A stretch of DNA of 64,000 bases from Guyparkeria halophila (GCF_034479635.1 NZ_CP140153.1:999501-1063500); one strand, 5' to 3'; numbered from the stretch's first letter, positions 20,790 through 30,690 are shown. A program made the numbers and translations. Notes: a model not told the origin generated them from the sequence alone.

Positions 20790-22201
20790 CCGAAAAGCGG
20801 CGCAAGACATTGGAGGAACGGGGCTTCGAGGGGGTTGGACGGCTGACCGGCACGCGGCGCGAGTCGACGGAGCAACCCCGCCCGGATCGATCCTCTCGTG
20901 ACGATCGCCCCGGCAGTTGGGCCGCCCAGGCCGGTTGGGCGCAGTTGCAGCAGAGCCCGGTGCGTGCCAGGGCCTTGCTTTACGTGATGTTTCTCGTCCT
21001 GATCGCCCTGATTGTCTGGGCCGGTTTTGCGGAGCTTGACGAGGTGACGCGCGGTCAGGGCAAGGTGATCCCGTCGCAGAAAACCCAGTTGGTGCAATCG
21101 CTCGACGGGGGCACGGTGCGCGAAATCCTGGTGAGCGAGGGTGACACCGTCGAGCAGGGTGACCTGCTGGTCAAGATCGACCAGACCCGCTCCATGTCGA
21201 GCTTGCGCGAGAATCAGGCCAAGCGCCAGGCCCTTCGGGCCGAGGTGGCGCGCCTCGACGCTCTGACTGGCCAGGAGTCCCTGACCTTTCCGCCGGATCT
21301 TGAACGTGAGGCCCCCGCCGTCGTTGCCCATGAGCGTCGCCTGTTCGAGTCCAGCCGCCGGGAGCTCGAGGAGCAGATATCAATTCACCGTGAGAAGCTC
21401 GAGCAGCGTCGTCAGGACCTGCGTGAGGCCGAGGCGGCACGCACCCAGCATGCCCGCGCGCTCAGCCTCATTCGTCAAGAGCTGAAGGTCACCCGTCCGC
21501 TGCTCAACTCCGGTGCGGTATCCGATATCGACATCATCCGGCTTGAGCGCGATGAGGCGAACAGTCTGGGCGAGTTGGCGCGGGCCGAGGCGGCCATCAC
21601 GCGGGCGAAATCCGCCATCGAGGAGGCAACCGGTCGCATCGAGGAAGTGCGCCTGAATGCCTTCAATCGCTGGCGTACCGAGTTGTCCGATGCCAGTGCC
21701 CGGCTTGAAGCACTGGGTGAGGCCGCGGTCGGTCTCGTCGACAGGGTGGAGCAAACCGAAGTCAGGGCGCCGATGGACGGCACCGTGCAGCGGCTGTTCA
21801 TCAACACCACCGGCGGGGTGGTCGGGCCTGGACGCGAGATTCTCGAGATCACGCCGTCGAACGACCAGTTGCTGGTCGAGGCGCGTATCAATCCAAAGGA
21901 TATCGCCTTCCTGCGGCCCGGCCTGCCGGCCAAGGTGAAATTCAGTGCCTATGACTTCACCCAGTACGGCGGGCTGGACGCAACGGTTACCCACATCAGC
22001 TCGGACACCATTACCGACGATGACGACAACACGTTCTACCTCGTGCGCCTGGAAACCGAGGCGGCGGGCTTCTCGCCGGAGCAGCCCATTCTGCCGGGCA
22101 TGATGGCCGAGGTGGATATCCTCACCGGCAAGAAGACGGTGCTGGAATACCTCCTCAAGCCCGTGCTGCGCGCCTTTTCCCAATCGATGTCCGAACGATG
22201 A
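20786..22201 (+). CDS. lapC: Type I secretion membrane fusion protein, HlyD family (LapC-like)
   Basis: A 471-residue periplasmic adaptor anchored by one membrane helix at about residues 61-82 (LLYVMFLVLIALIVWAGF). It is followed by the lipoyl half-motifs (GQGKVIPSQKTQLVQSLDGG), a long coiled coil at about 150-300 and the C-terminal beta-barrel with the HlyD signature region ending in the helix EYLLKPVLRAF. It links the ABC exporter to the TolC channel. Start and stop codons overlap the neighbours by four bases (ATGA) on both sides, indicating tight translational coupling. Confidence 0.94.
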   Translation: MTEKRRKTLEERGFEGVGRLTGTRRESTEQPRPDRSSRDDRPGSWAAQAGWAQLQQSPVRARALLYVMFLVLIALIVWAGFAELDEVTRGQGKVIPSQKTQLVQSLDGGTVREILVSEGDTVEQGDLLVKIDQTRSMSSLRENQAKRQALRAEVARLDALTGQESLTFPPDLEREAPAVVAHERRLFESSRRELEEQISIHREKLEQRRQDLREAEAARTQHARALSLIRQELKVTRPLLNSGAVSDIDIIRLERDEANSLGELARAEAAITRAKSAIEEATGRIEEVRLNAFNRWRTELSDASARLEALGEAAVGLVDRVEQTEVRAPMDGTVQRLFINTTGGVVGPGREILEITPSNDQLLVEARINPKDIAFLRPGLPAKVKFSAYDFTQYGGLDATVTHISSDTITDDDDNTFYLVRLETEAAGFSPEQPILPGMMAEVDILTGKKTVLEYLLKPVLRAFSQSMSER

Positions 22202-22854
22202 ATGCCCCGACACATGTCTTCCTGACCGAACCCGGATTCCATACCTCGCGATGGCAGAGTGCCTTCCCCGAGGCGTCGGTGGTCGATTCGACCCAGTCGC
22301 TCGGCGGACTGATCCAAAGCGAGCCAGCCGCGGGCCTCACCGTCGCCTGGGTGCTGACGGGCCTGCCGGCCTGGGAACGGGTGATCGAAGGCCTGGTGGA
22401 CCAAAGGGCGAGCGTGATTGCGATGAGCCGTCAGCCCGATATGAACGAGTTCCGTACCGCGCTTGGCCATGGTGCCCGCGGCTATGTGCACGCCGTGTCG
22501 CCACCGGACCTGCTAACCCAGGCTGCCCAAGCGGTACTGTCCGGCGGCATGTGGCTGCCCGCGGAGGTCGTCAATGGGGTGGTCCGGGTGCTGTCGACGT
22601 CATTGGATGGCGACGCGGACGTCACGCGGGCCGGCGATACGCTGCTGGCCAGTCTGACGGAACGGGAATCCGCAGTGGCCGAGGCCGTCGCCTCCGGGTT
22701 GAGCAACAAGGAGGTTGCCCGCCGGCTCGAGATTACCGAGCGGACGGTCAAGGCCCACCTGGGCTCAGCCTTTCGCAAGCTCGGTGTCCGTGATCGAATG
22801 CAGTTGATGGTCCGATTGCGGATGGCAACGGAGGGGAAACGCGATGTGGGCTGA
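22198..22854 (+). CDS. LuxR-type DNA-binding protein with degenerate receiver domain
   Basis: The C-terminal 65 residues form a NarL/LuxR helix-turn-helix: LTERESAVAEAVASGLSNKEVARRLEITERTVKAHLGSAFRKLGV. The N-terminal 130 residues resemble a response-regulator receiver fold, but the position normally holding the phosphorylated Asp falls in VAWVLTGLP and has no acidic residue, so phosphorylation is unlikely. The gene is translationally coupled to the LapC-like gene (four-base overlap), suggesting a regulator of adhesin or exporter expression. No ligand can be inferred. Confidence 0.85.
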   Translation: MNAPTHVFLTEPGFHTSRWQSAFPEASVVDSTQSLGGLIQSEPAAGLTVAWVLTGLPAWERVIEGLVDQRASVIAMSRQPDMNEFRTALGHGARGYVHAVSPPDLLTQAAQAVLSGGMWLPAEVVNGVVRVLSTSLDGDADVTRAGDTLLASLTERESAVAEAVASGLSNKEVARRLEITERTVKAHLGSAFRKLGVRDRMQLMVRLRMATEGKRDVG

Positions 22855-22872
22855 TCGCCCCAGGGGTGGCTA

Positions 22873-23238
22873 ATGGGCAGTGTCTACGTCAGACGCGACG
22901 AGAGCGGGGAAATCCTCAAGCTGGGACGGGAGCCGGAACCGGACATGACCGAGACGCTGCCCGCCGATGACCCCGCCGTGCAGCGATTCATCCATCTGTC
23001 GCACGGGGCCGATCCGGCCGCGGTCGCCGAGGCCCTGCAGCGCTCGGACGCCGAGCTCGTCCGCGTGGTCGAGGACCTGACCAACTTGTTGATCGAGAAG
23101 GGTGTTATTCGGTTCACCGAACTGCCCACGGCCGCCCAGCGCAAGCTCCTCGATCGGCGCCAGTTGCGTCGTGATCGCAAGGCGCTGGACCTGATCGCTG
23201 GGTCGGACGACAACGGCGACGATCGCTTCATGCCCTAA
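22873..23238 (+). CDS. Small conserved-looking hypothetical protein (121 aa)
   Basis: A soluble, charged protein starting MGSVYVRRDESGEILKLG after an AGGGGTGG ribosome-binding site, 18 bases after the LuxR-type gene. The centre has the helical segment VVEDLTNLLIEKGVIRFTELP and the tail is Asp-rich. Similar short proteins are sometimes labelled tryptophan synthase subunit beta-like, a name that carries no functional meaning. Its place at the end of the secretion operon suggests a link to adhesin export or its regulation, but that is inference. Confidence 0.7.
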   Translation: MGSVYVRRDESGEILKLGREPEPDMTETLPADDPAVQRFIHLSHGADPAAVAEALQRSDAELVRVVEDLTNLLIEKGVIRFTELPTAAQRKLLDRRQLRRDRKALDLIAGSDDNGDDRFMP

Positions 23239-23290
23239 GCGCTGTCGCGGCGTTATCTCTCCGTCCGCCGTTCTCGGCCGCCCGAGTCAT

Positions 23291-23325
23291 CCGGCCCGTA
23301 TCGGGCCAGCACCGTATCGGGCCGG
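23291..23325. terminator. Hairpin between the convergent secretion operon and lapD-like gene
   Basis: CCGGCCCG at 23291-23298 pairs with CGGGCCGG at 23318-23325, and an alternative inner hairpin GGCCCG/CGGGCC uses 23293-23307. Both are GC-rich but lack a T-run. Position between convergent genes supports a bidirectional terminator role. Confidence 0.45.
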
Positions 23326-23334
23326 GGCTTCGTG

Positions 23335-25278
23335 TCAGTCCGGGAGGCCGGGACCACTTGCCCCGTCGATCCCCAGGTCGCCCAGCCCTGCCAATTCCTC
23401 TGTCGAGCGCACGCCATCGGCAATGACGGTCAGGCCGACGGCGTGGGCCATGCCGGTAATCCCGCGTAGGTAATTGCGGTTCGATTCGTTGTCGCGCAGG
23501 TCGGTTGTCAGCGACCGATCGAGTTTGATGTAGACCAGGCCAAGCTCGTGCAGGGCATCAATGTCGATCAGGCGGTGGCCGGCTTTCTCGATGCCGACGC
23601 GGTATCCCAGCGGAGCGGCGGCCTCGCAGAATTCGCGAAATGCGACCGGATGGTCGATCACCGACCGTTCCGCCACCTCGAGCGAGACCTGATCGGCCAG
23701 ATTGCTCCGTAACGCCAGCAAACCGATCAGGCGGTGGCGAGCTACATCATCCAGCAGCGTTTCGATAGAGAGGTTCAGGGCGATGGGCTCCCGGTCATCC
23801 TGGTTGGCCAGGCGCTCGAGTTCGCCCTCGACCACGGCCAGATCGAGCTGCGGCAGCAGACCGAGACGGCGTGCCCAGGGGAGGAATTGGCCGGCGGTCC
23901 AGGTGTTGCGGTCCTCGTCGAGTCGCAACATGGCTTCGCGATGGATCAGGCGGCCATCGAGGCGCCGGGTGGAAAAGTGGACGGCATGGATATCCCCACC
24001 CTCGATGGCGGCGCCGAGGATCTCGCGCCAGTCGTCGCTGCCATGCAGTTGTTCGGCCTGATCGATGGCCCGCGCCCGTTCCAGACAGGTGGTCTGACGA
24101 TGTTCGGCACGCGCCAGCCCGTCATCCAGACGGGTCAGGATCGCCGAGCGATCGTCTCTCGAGCCGAACGAGTCCGCGGCGAGGGCGAATTGCAGCGGCG
24201 CGGCGTCGGAATGGCGTTCGGCCAGTTGGCGCATGCCCGCTTCGAGTTGGTTCGCAATCGGTTCGATATCCAGCAGATCGGTGAGCACGAGCGCGAAATC
24301 GCTGCCGTTGAGGCGCGCGATGTGGTCGTCGGTGAACTGGTCCCGGTGGCGGCGCGCGATCTCTTCGATACGTGCCGTGACCTCGCAGATCAGGGTGTCG
24401 GTGTCCTGGTGGCCCAGCCTTCGATTGATCTCCGCCAGGTTCACCAGCCGGACCAGGAAAATCCCGTGGTGGCAGTTGGGGTCATCATCGGCAAGCAGGG
24501 CGGTCATCACGTCATCGAATCGGGCGCGGTTGCCGACCCCGGTGAGCGCGTCGCTCTGTAGCCGTTGCCGCATTTCCTCGAGTCGGGCACGCTCCTCGCC
24601 CAGCATCTGTCGCACGCGCCCGGTGAGAATGTTCATGGCCCGGACGACCCGGCGGAATTCCAGGGTGCGCGGTTCGCTCGTGGTGACAAAGCGCTGGCTG
24701 CCAATGGCCTCGGCTTGCCGGACGACGTCGACCAGCGGGCGAGTGAGCGACTTGAGCACCAGTGACCCGATCAGGCCGAGTACGGCCGCGATCGCGAAGA
24801 ACCAGTAGAACAGCTCGACGGTGGTATCCCAGAGGGCCTCGAGGGCAAAGCCGCTGAGGCTTTCGACGTACAAGGTGCCGTACTGTTGCCAGCCGTCCGG
24901 GATCTGCGCAACACCGGGATCGACCCGCAATTCGGCAAGCTCGGCGAACCAGTCGGGCACGTCGCCCAAACCGGCGTCGTCGCGGGTGCGCGACGCGATG
25001 GGATCGCCTTCCGGATCGATGATTTCCAGTCGCTGGTAGTGCCCGGTGTCGAACTGCGCGGCAAGCATCAGGTCGATCAACACCGGGTCCTTCTCCACCT
25101 GCGAGAGCGACAGGGCCAGGGTGTTGGCATTGTCGATATTCTTGAGGCGCAACTGCTCCTCGAAATAGCCGCGCGCGCTCTGGAAACTGATCACGAGGCT
25201 GCTGACGAACGCGATGATCATCACCGAGGCGATCGCGATCCAGAGTTGTCTGTTCAATGCCATGGCGGGGTCACTCAT
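23335..25278 (-). CDS. lapD: LapD-like c-di-GMP receptor with degenerate GGDEF and EAL domains
   Basis: LapD is an inner-membrane receptor that, when bound to cyclic-di-GMP, sequesters the periplasmic protease LapG and so keeps the adhesin on the cell surface. This 647-residue protein has the matching layout: membrane helix at about 10-30, periplasmic sensor domain at 35-155, second helix near 160-178, HAMP, then GGDEF and EAL domains. The GGDEF signature is replaced by NGSDF (in IARLNGSDFALVL) and the EAL motif reads EAM in HREAMLRLDE, both pointing to loss of catalysis and a binding role. The start overlaps the end of lapG by eight bases; a second ATG at 25263 is possible. Confidence 0.92.
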   Translation of the reverse strand: MSDPAMALNRQLWIAIASVMIIAFVSSLVISFQSARGYFEEQLRLKNIDNANTLALSLSQVEKDPVLIDLMLAAQFDTGHYQRLEIIDPEGDPIASRTRDDAGLGDVPDWFAELAELRVDPGVAQIPDGWQQYGTLYVESLSGFALEALWDTTVELFYWFFAIAAVLGLIGSLVLKSLTRPLVDVVRQAEAIGSQRFVTTSEPRTLEFRRVVRAMNILTGRVRQMLGEERARLEEMRQRLQSDALTGVGNRARFDDVMTALLADDDPNCHHGIFLVRLVNLAEINRRLGHQDTDTLICEVTARIEEIARRHRDQFTDDHIARLNGSDFALVLTDLLDIEPIANQLEAGMRQLAERHSDAAPLQFALAADSFGSRDDRSAILTRLDDGLARAEHRQTTCLERARAIDQAEQLHGSDDWREILGAAIEGGDIHAVHFSTRRLDGRLIHREAMLRLDEDRNTWTAGQFLPWARRLGLLPQLDLAVVEGELERLANQDDREPIALNLSIETLLDDVARHRLIGLLALRSNLADQVSLEVAERSVIDHPVAFREFCEAAAPLGYRVGIEKAGHRLIDIDALHELGLVYIKLDRSLTTDLRDNESNRNYLRGITGMAHAVGLTVIADGVRSTEELAGLGDLGIDGASGPGLPD

Positions 25279-25993
25279 TCTGCCTTGTCGAGGTGTCGCT
25301 GGAAGCCGTGGGCGCGGGGAGGCGGATGCCTTCCGCCTGGGTGCGCTCGAGCACGTCGCGCCAGCGGGAAAGACGGTCGGTCGCCCGGTCGGCTTGGCGT
25401 TCCTGGCCGCCGACCCACAGGCCTTCGCTATTGAAGCTGAATACGGGGGTGAGATCCGGGCGACGGCTGGCCGGCGCGACCAGACGCACGAGGCTGTCGA
25501 GGATCAGGGGTTCGGCCTGCGGTTCCGGGTAATAGCCCAGCACCATGTGCGCGCGGCTACCGCCGCCCATCCGGGCGCGAACATAGATAAGACGCAGCTG
25601 GCGGTTGTCGATGCCCGCCTCGAGGAGCACGAGGTACTTTGCGATGGCAAAGTCTTCGCAATCGCCCGCACCGTGGCCGATCGTCTCCACCGGCGAGGCC
25701 CAGTAATCGGACTGGCCCCAGAGCTGAGTGTCTTCGACGTAGCGGATCTGACGGTTGAAGAAGGCGTTGACGCGTTCAACCCGCTCGTTTGGCGCGAAAT
25801 GGCTGATCTCGTCGAGCAGTTCCTCGAGTCCGTCGACTACCGGTAGCCGATCTGGCCCGAAACGGTCCTCGACCTCGGCCTTGAGCGTGCCGAAATCCAC
25901 GCGCACCTCGGCCAGCCCGAAACCGTGCATCGACGCGGCAAGAAGGAGGGCGATCGCGGCAGCGACGAGTCGGATTGTCCCAGATGCCGGCAT
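25271..25993 (-). CDS. lapG: LapG-like periplasmic cysteine protease (transglutaminase-like, BTLCP)
   Basis: LapG cleaves the N-terminal region of the LapA adhesin at a di-alanine site when LapD is not bound by cyclic-di-GMP, releasing the adhesin. The 240-residue protein has an N-terminal hydrophobic export signal and the full catalytic triad: Cys112 in GHGAGDCEDFAIAKY, His149 in SRAHMVLGYY, and Asp166 in PLILDSL. A GTG six bases upstream is an alternative start. It lies between the adhesin gene and lapD on the same strand, the expected partners. Confidence 0.93.
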   Translation of the reverse strand: MPASGTIRLVAAAIALLLAASMHGFGLAEVRVDFGTLKAEVEDRFGPDRLPVVDGLEELLDEISHFAPNERVERVNAFFNRQIRYVEDTQLWGQSDYWASPVETIGHGAGDCEDFAIAKYLVLLEAGIDNRQLRLIYVRARMGGGSRAHMVLGYYPEPQAEPLILDSLVRLVAPASRRPDLTPVFSFNSEGLWVGGQERQADRATDRLSRWRDVLERTQAEGIRLPAPTASSDTSTRQNE

Positions 25994-26116
25994 CCACACC
26001 GTCCCGTGAGGTCAAGTTCCACGGTTCGCATCGAGCAGGGCGCTCAAGCGAGGCTGCCTACGGATCGCTCCGTCGGCAGCCATCCCCTCTAACGGCGGGG
26101 CGAACCGGAAACGTAG

Positions 26117-26138
26117 CACGGCGCCGCCGGGCGCCGTG
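26117..26138. repeat. GC-rich hairpin between the adhesin gene and lapG
   Basis: CACGGCGCC and GGCGCCGTG form a nine-base stem with a four-base loop. It lies 65 bases after the adhesin stop codon on the minus strand. No T-run follows, so it could be a weak terminator or an mRNA-stabilising structure that separates adhesin and lapG expression. Confidence 0.4.
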
Positions 26139-26202
26139 GTCGAGTCATGACACGATCCTACCCCACTTCGCGACGGCCTACACCGTCCGGGGCGCACCCG
26201 GA

Positions 26203-29200
26203 TCAGGTGTCGATCTTCAATTGACCGCTGTCGAGCATGTTCTGGATAAGCTCATCCGAGTTGGTCGCGCCATTAAAGTCGCTGAACGACTTGCCTTCCA
26301 TCCGGATCGTCTGGGTTTGCCCGCTGGTGCCGCCATCGTGGCTGACCTGGAACACGAGGTCACTGCCGTCTTCCGTAACGGAAAGGAAGTCGGCGACCGG
26401 CTGCTCGGCCTCGTCAACCAGCAGGTCACGCAGGTCGAGCACGTCGTTGCCGGTGCCGAAGTCGGTGATCACGTCGTTGGCCGGGCTGGTAGCATTCCCT
26501 TGGTCATTCAGCTCCCACTTGAATACGTCGTCGCCAAGCCCGCCAGTGAGGGTGTCGTCCCCCTTGCCGCCGATCAGCACGTCGTCACCGGCATTACCAA
26601 CGAGCTCATCATTTCCCAGTCCGCCGAAGAGGACATCGTCGTTCGCGCTGCCGCTAAGCGCGTCGTTGCCCGTTCCACCAAGGGTATAGGTGGTGGCGTC
26701 GCTGGTGACGTTGCCGTCGGAGTCGGTGGCAACGGCGGTAAGTGCGCCGGTGGCGCCGCTCGCCGGGGAGATGGTCGTGTTCCACGCTCCATCGCCATCA
26801 GCCGTCACGCTATCGACCACTGAGCCGTTGCCATCCGTGATTTCGACCGTTGCTCCTGCCTCGGCACTGCCACTGATTTCGGTTTCGCGAAACCCAACAG
26901 TCGTGTCATCTTGATCGTTGACCGCATAACTTGGGTTGTTGAACCAGCCTCCTTGCTCGATCCCGGTGGAGTCGATGACCAACACCTTCTCCTCTCCATC
27001 GACTGACCCGCGGAAAACCACCAGGTCTCGGCCATCCGGTTGAAGTGAAACCTCGTCGGAGCGCTCGACGGTGCCGAGCATTGTTCTGGTTTCACTGCCA
27101 ATCGGGAATCCCCAGAAGTAAGTGTCTTCAGTCCAGGAGATCTGATATTCGCTGCCGACATCAAATTCGAAGGTGTAACTGCTGTTTTCTGTGGCTTGGA
27201 TAGCAATGTCCCGCGTATTGGAAGTATCCAAACGGTTGCTTCGGATGAACCCACCGGAAACATCGTCTGCGTCTCCAACACCGAAGCTTTCGGTGCCCAA
27301 ACCACCGTCCCAGACTTTTTCGATCACATCATCGGCATCACCGCCGATCTTCCAGGTGATCGATTCAATAGCCACACCCGAGGTGTCGAGCGCGGCGGTA
27401 TCGGTGGCCGTGGCGTCGTTGCCGGCCTGGTCACTCACGGTGGCGGTTACCTCGAGATTGCCGTCGTCGAGGCCACTCAAGTCAGCGGTGGTGCCGTAGC
27501 TGCCATCCGTATCGACGGTAGCGGTGGCGTTGACGGTATCGGTGCCATCGGTGATCGCCAGGGAGACCGCCTGTCCCGCTTCGACGTCGGTGGTGTTGCC
27601 AAAGATCGGCGCGTTGGTGGCATTCGCGGCATCGACGTCGTCGAGGGTGACGGTGATGCCGGCGAGGGTATCGGCCGGCAATGCGGTGGCGGTGGCCTCA
27701 CCGGAGGTGTTGCCTGCCTCGTCTGACAATGAGGCGGTGATGGTGGCCTCGGGTTCGAGGGCGACGGTGATGCCATTGTCGATGTCGTCCTGGCTCAGGA
27801 CGACCGTCTGCTCGGTGCCACCAGTGACCTGGTAGGTGAGGGTGTCACCGACCTCGGAGCCGGCCACCGCGATGGTGGCATTGACCGTCCCGTCTTCACC
27901 GAGCTCGTCGGCGTTGTAGATGCCATCGTCATTGGCATCGGCCGCCTCGATGGCGATGGTCGGGGTGGCGATCTGCGTGTCACGCAGGGCATCGGCCGAG
28001 CCCTCGTCGGAGGTATTGCCGGCCTGATCGGTAATCGTCGCAGTAACTTCCAAGCTTTCGCCTTCGTCGGGTGCCGTCAGTTCGGTGACCACCTCGTCGG
28101 CATTGACCTGTTGCTCGGACAGCGTGATGTCATTGCCATTGACCGTCAGGGTGTCACCCGCCACGGCGTTGGTTTCGCTGAGCCCGATCGTCACGGAGAC
28201 ATTGCCGCCTTCGCTGATTTCATCAGCCGTGATGAATGCGTCACCGTCGGCGATGGTCACGCTCGGGGCATTCGGCGCAGTGGTGTCGAAGGATGCCGGC
28301 ACGGCCGTGTCCGTTTGCGGGGCATCGATCGTGACGGTCACCGACTCGCTTTGCTCGCCCTGGCCATCAGTCACGCTGTAGGTGAACTCGGCCGGGCTGA
28401 AGGTCTTGTAGTCGATGCTGTCGACAAAGTACTCGCTGCTGTCGTTGGACGACCCGCTTGCCTGGTAGCCGTCAGCGTACTCGGTGGCGGTGAAGCGCAG
28501 TTGATCGAAGACGATGCCTTCGGGCAGGCTGAAGCTGCCGTTGTCTCCGCCCGTATTGAAGTCGACCGGCTCACCATTGAGGGCCGCCCCGTCCACGCCA
28601 CTGAAGGTCCAGGCGCCGACCTGCTCACCGTCGAGATAGGCCTCGACCTTGCCTACCTCGCCTTCGTTCTTGATCAGGCGACTGACCCCAACCTCGGCGC
28701 CATGCGCCGGCTCGTCGAAATCCATGACCAGGGTCTGGGACTGGCCATCCCGGTAACCGAGCTGATTGGGGACCTGCTGCTGGAGGTTGTTGTCGCTGTC
28801 GTCACTGACGCCGACACCGTTCCCCTGGAAATTCAGCAGCGTGTTGTCCTGCTCGCCGTCGTAGCCGTAGGCATACAGAGACAGCCCCGAATCAGCGCTC
28901 GGCGCCTGGCTCAAGTCGACGGTGACCTCGGCACTGGCCGTTCCGTCGTCCATCCAGTAGAACGTGGAGGCATCGGAAAACTCGTTCCCTTGCTGTGCCG
29001 GCGCGAAGGTGCCGTCGCCGTCAACGTCGATGAAGAGCGTTCCGATGACGGGAACCGAGTCCAGCGTAAAGTTCAGTTCGTCGAGGGGCGTTTCTGCATC
29101 ATTGCCTCCCAGCGTGGCTGACGGTTCTGCGTTATCGCCATCGACCGTGCCGTCCACCGAAAACTGTTTGAACAGCAACGGGTTCCCGGACACGCTCTCC

Positions 29201-30690
29201 GGGAGCACGCTTTCCGCCCCGAAGATCTCCGCTGACGTCGATACGGGATCGGCGACAGGGGGAGTGTTCACTGCATACTCGCGCTCGGCCTCGGCAGAGA
29301 ACGGATTGCCGGCCTCGTCGGTGCCGGAAACACTGGCATCGACTTGGCTGTTGTCGGCGAGCAAGCTGCCCGGGACGTCGATGGCGTAGTTGCCGTCGCC
29401 GTCGACCTCGCCGGTTCGGGTCTCGCTGCCGATGGTCAGGGTGACGGTGTCGCCCTCGGTGGCATCACCACCGACCGAGCCGGTGATGGTGATGTTGCCG
29501 TCGGCTTCCTCGCCGTTGATCACGTCGTCACCGGCGATGGTGTCGATGCTGATGGTGGCGCCGGCCTCGGTGTCGACGCCGTATTCCCGGTCGGTGTCGG
29601 CAGAGAACGGATTGCCGGCCTCGTCGGTGCCGGAAACACTGGCATCGACTTGGCTGTTGTCAGTGAGCACGCTGCCCGGGACGTCGATGGCGTAGTTGCC
29701 GTCGCCGTCGACCTCGCCGGTTCGGGTCTCGCTGCCGATGGTCAGGGTGACGGTGTCGCCCTCGGTGGCATCACCACCGACCGAGCCGGTGATGGTGATG
29801 TTGCCGTCGGCTTCCTCGCCGTTGATCACGTCGTCACCAGCGATGGTGTCGATGCTGATCTCGGCGCCCGCGAAGGTGTCGACCTGGTAGGGGCGGGTGG
29901 CAGAAGCGCTGTAGGGGTTGCCGGCATCGTCGCTACCGGAAACGGACGCCTGCACCAGACCGCCTTCCGGTACGGGCAGTGGGAAATCGCCGTTGCCAAA
30001 GTCAGGGTTCTGGCCTTCCCGGAAATCCGGGTTCTGAAACTCGGGCGGCAAGTCGATGAATCCGCCGCTGGCCAGGAGGCTGCCCGGTACGTCGATTGCG
30101 TAGTTGTTGTCGCCGTCGACAGTGCCGCTGAAGGACTGCCCCCAGATGGTCAGGGTGACGGTGTCACCTTCGCTGGCGTCGCCGCCGACGGAACCGGTGA
30201 TAGTGATGGTCTCGCCGGATTCCTCTTCATTGATCACGTCATCGCCCGCAATGGTATCGATGGTGATCGTGGCCTCGGCCTGGGTGTCGAGGATGGCCGT
30301 GTCGGTGTCGGTCGCCTGGTTGCCGGCTTCGTCGCTCACGGTGGCCGTGGCGGTGAGCTCCCCGTCGGAAAGCGAGCTCAGGTCCTCGACGACCTGGTAG
30401 CTGCCGTCGGCTTGAACGATGGCGCTGGTGCTGACGGTGCTCTCGCCGTCGCTCACCTCGATGGAGACGGTCTGGCCGGCAGCGACGTTGGTCGTGCTGC
30501 CGGAAATCAGACTTTCGGTGACGCTCAGGCCATTCTGGTCGTCCAGGTTGACGGTGATGGCCGGGGTGGTCTCGGTCTGTTCGGCGGCGAGGCCGTTCAC
30601 GCCCGGGATCGGCTCGTTCGGTTCACGCGCGGGGCCGGCGAAGTCGAATGCCAACGGGTCGATCTGCTCGACGATCCGGCTGACTTCCAC
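26203..30690 (-). CDS. LapA-like RTX adhesin, main body (frame-shifted from its N-terminus)
   Basis: A 1495-residue frame opening at a GTG (VEVSRIVEQIDPLAFDFAG). It carries a string of Ig-like or cadherin-like repeats of about 90-102 residues; two adjacent copies are nearly identical with a 306-base period at 29295-29900. After these come a VCBS-like central part and a C-terminal RTX block (GGLGNDELVGNAGDDVLIGG) that ends in a typical type I secretion tail. The protein is very acidic. The region just upstream in another frame (30597-31064) holds the retention module that belongs at its N-terminus, so this frame is almost certainly the continuation of that gene after a one-base deletion near 30698-30706. 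Family: large surface adhesins exported by LapBCE and cut by LapG. Confidence 0.9.
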   Translation of the reverse strand: MEVSRIVEQIDPLAFDFAGPAREPNEPIPGVNGLAAEQTETTPAITVNLDDQNGLSVTESLISGSTTNVAAGQTVSIEVSDGESTVSTSAIVQADGSYQVVEDLSSLSDGELTATATVSDEAGNQATDTDTAILDTQAEATITIDTIAGDDVINEEESGETITITGSVGGDASEGDTVTLTIWGQSFSGTVDGDNNYAIDVPGSLLASGGFIDLPPEFQNPDFREGQNPDFGNGDFPLPVPEGGLVQASVSGSDDAGNPYSASATRPYQVDTFAGAEISIDTIAGDDVINGEEADGNITITGSVGGDATEGDTVTLTIGSETRTGEVDGDGNYAIDVPGSVLTDNSQVDASVSGTDEAGNPFSADTDREYGVDTEAGATISIDTIAGDDVINGEEADGNITITGSVGGDATEGDTVTLTIGSETRTGEVDGDGNYAIDVPGSLLADNSQVDASVSGTDEAGNPFSAEAEREYAVNTPPVADPVSTSAEIFGAESVLPESVSGNPLLFKQFSVDGTVDGDNAEPSATLGGNDAETPLDELNFTLDSVPVIGTLFIDVDGDGTFAPAQQGNEFSDASTFYWMDDGTASAEVTVDLSQAPSADSGLSLYAYGYDGEQDNTLLNFQGNGVGVSDDSDNNLQQQVPNQLGYRDGQSQTLVMDFDEPAHGAEVGVSRLIKNEGEVGKVEAYLDGEQVGAWTFSGVDGAALNGEPVDFNTGGDNGSFSLPEGIVFDQLRFTATEYADGYQASGSSNDSSEYFVDSIDYKTFSPAEFTYSVTDGQGEQSESVTVTIDAPQTDTAVPASFDTTAPNAPSVTIADGDAFITADEISEGGNVSVTIGLSETNAVAGDTLTVNGNDITLSEQQVNADEVVTELTAPDEGESLEVTATITDQAGNTSDEGSADALRDTQIATPTIAIEAADANDDGIYNADELGEDGTVNATIAVAGSEVGDTLTYQVTGGTEQTVVLSQDDIDNGITVALEPEATITASLSDEAGNTSGEATATALPADTLAGITVTLDDVDAANATNAPIFGNTTDVEAGQAVSLAITDGTDTVNATATVDTDGSYGTTADLSGLDDGNLEVTATVSDQAGNDATATDTAALDTSGVAIESITWKIGGDADDVIEKVWDGGLGTESFGVGDADDVSGGFIRSNRLDTSNTRDIAIQATENSSYTFEFDVGSEYQISWTEDTYFWGFPIGSETRTMLGTVERSDEVSLQPDGRDLVVFRGSVDGEEKVLVIDSTGIEQGGWFNNPSYAVNDQDDTTVGFRETEISGSAEAGATVEITDGNGSVVDSVTADGDGAWNTTISPASGATGALTAVATDSDGNVTSDATTYTLGGTGNDALSGSANDDVLFGGLGNDELVGNAGDDVLIGGKGDDTLTGGLGDDVFKWELNDQGNATSPANDVITDFGTGNDVLDLRDLLVDEAEQPVADFLSVTEDGSDLVFQVSHDGGTSGQTQTIRMEGKSFSDFNGATNSDELIQNMLDSGQLKIDT

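Noticed and set aside
26203-30690. Adhesin body as a complete gene starting at its own GTG
   Set aside because: It would lack the retention module that lies intact just upstream in another frame, and no ribosome-binding site precedes the GTG.
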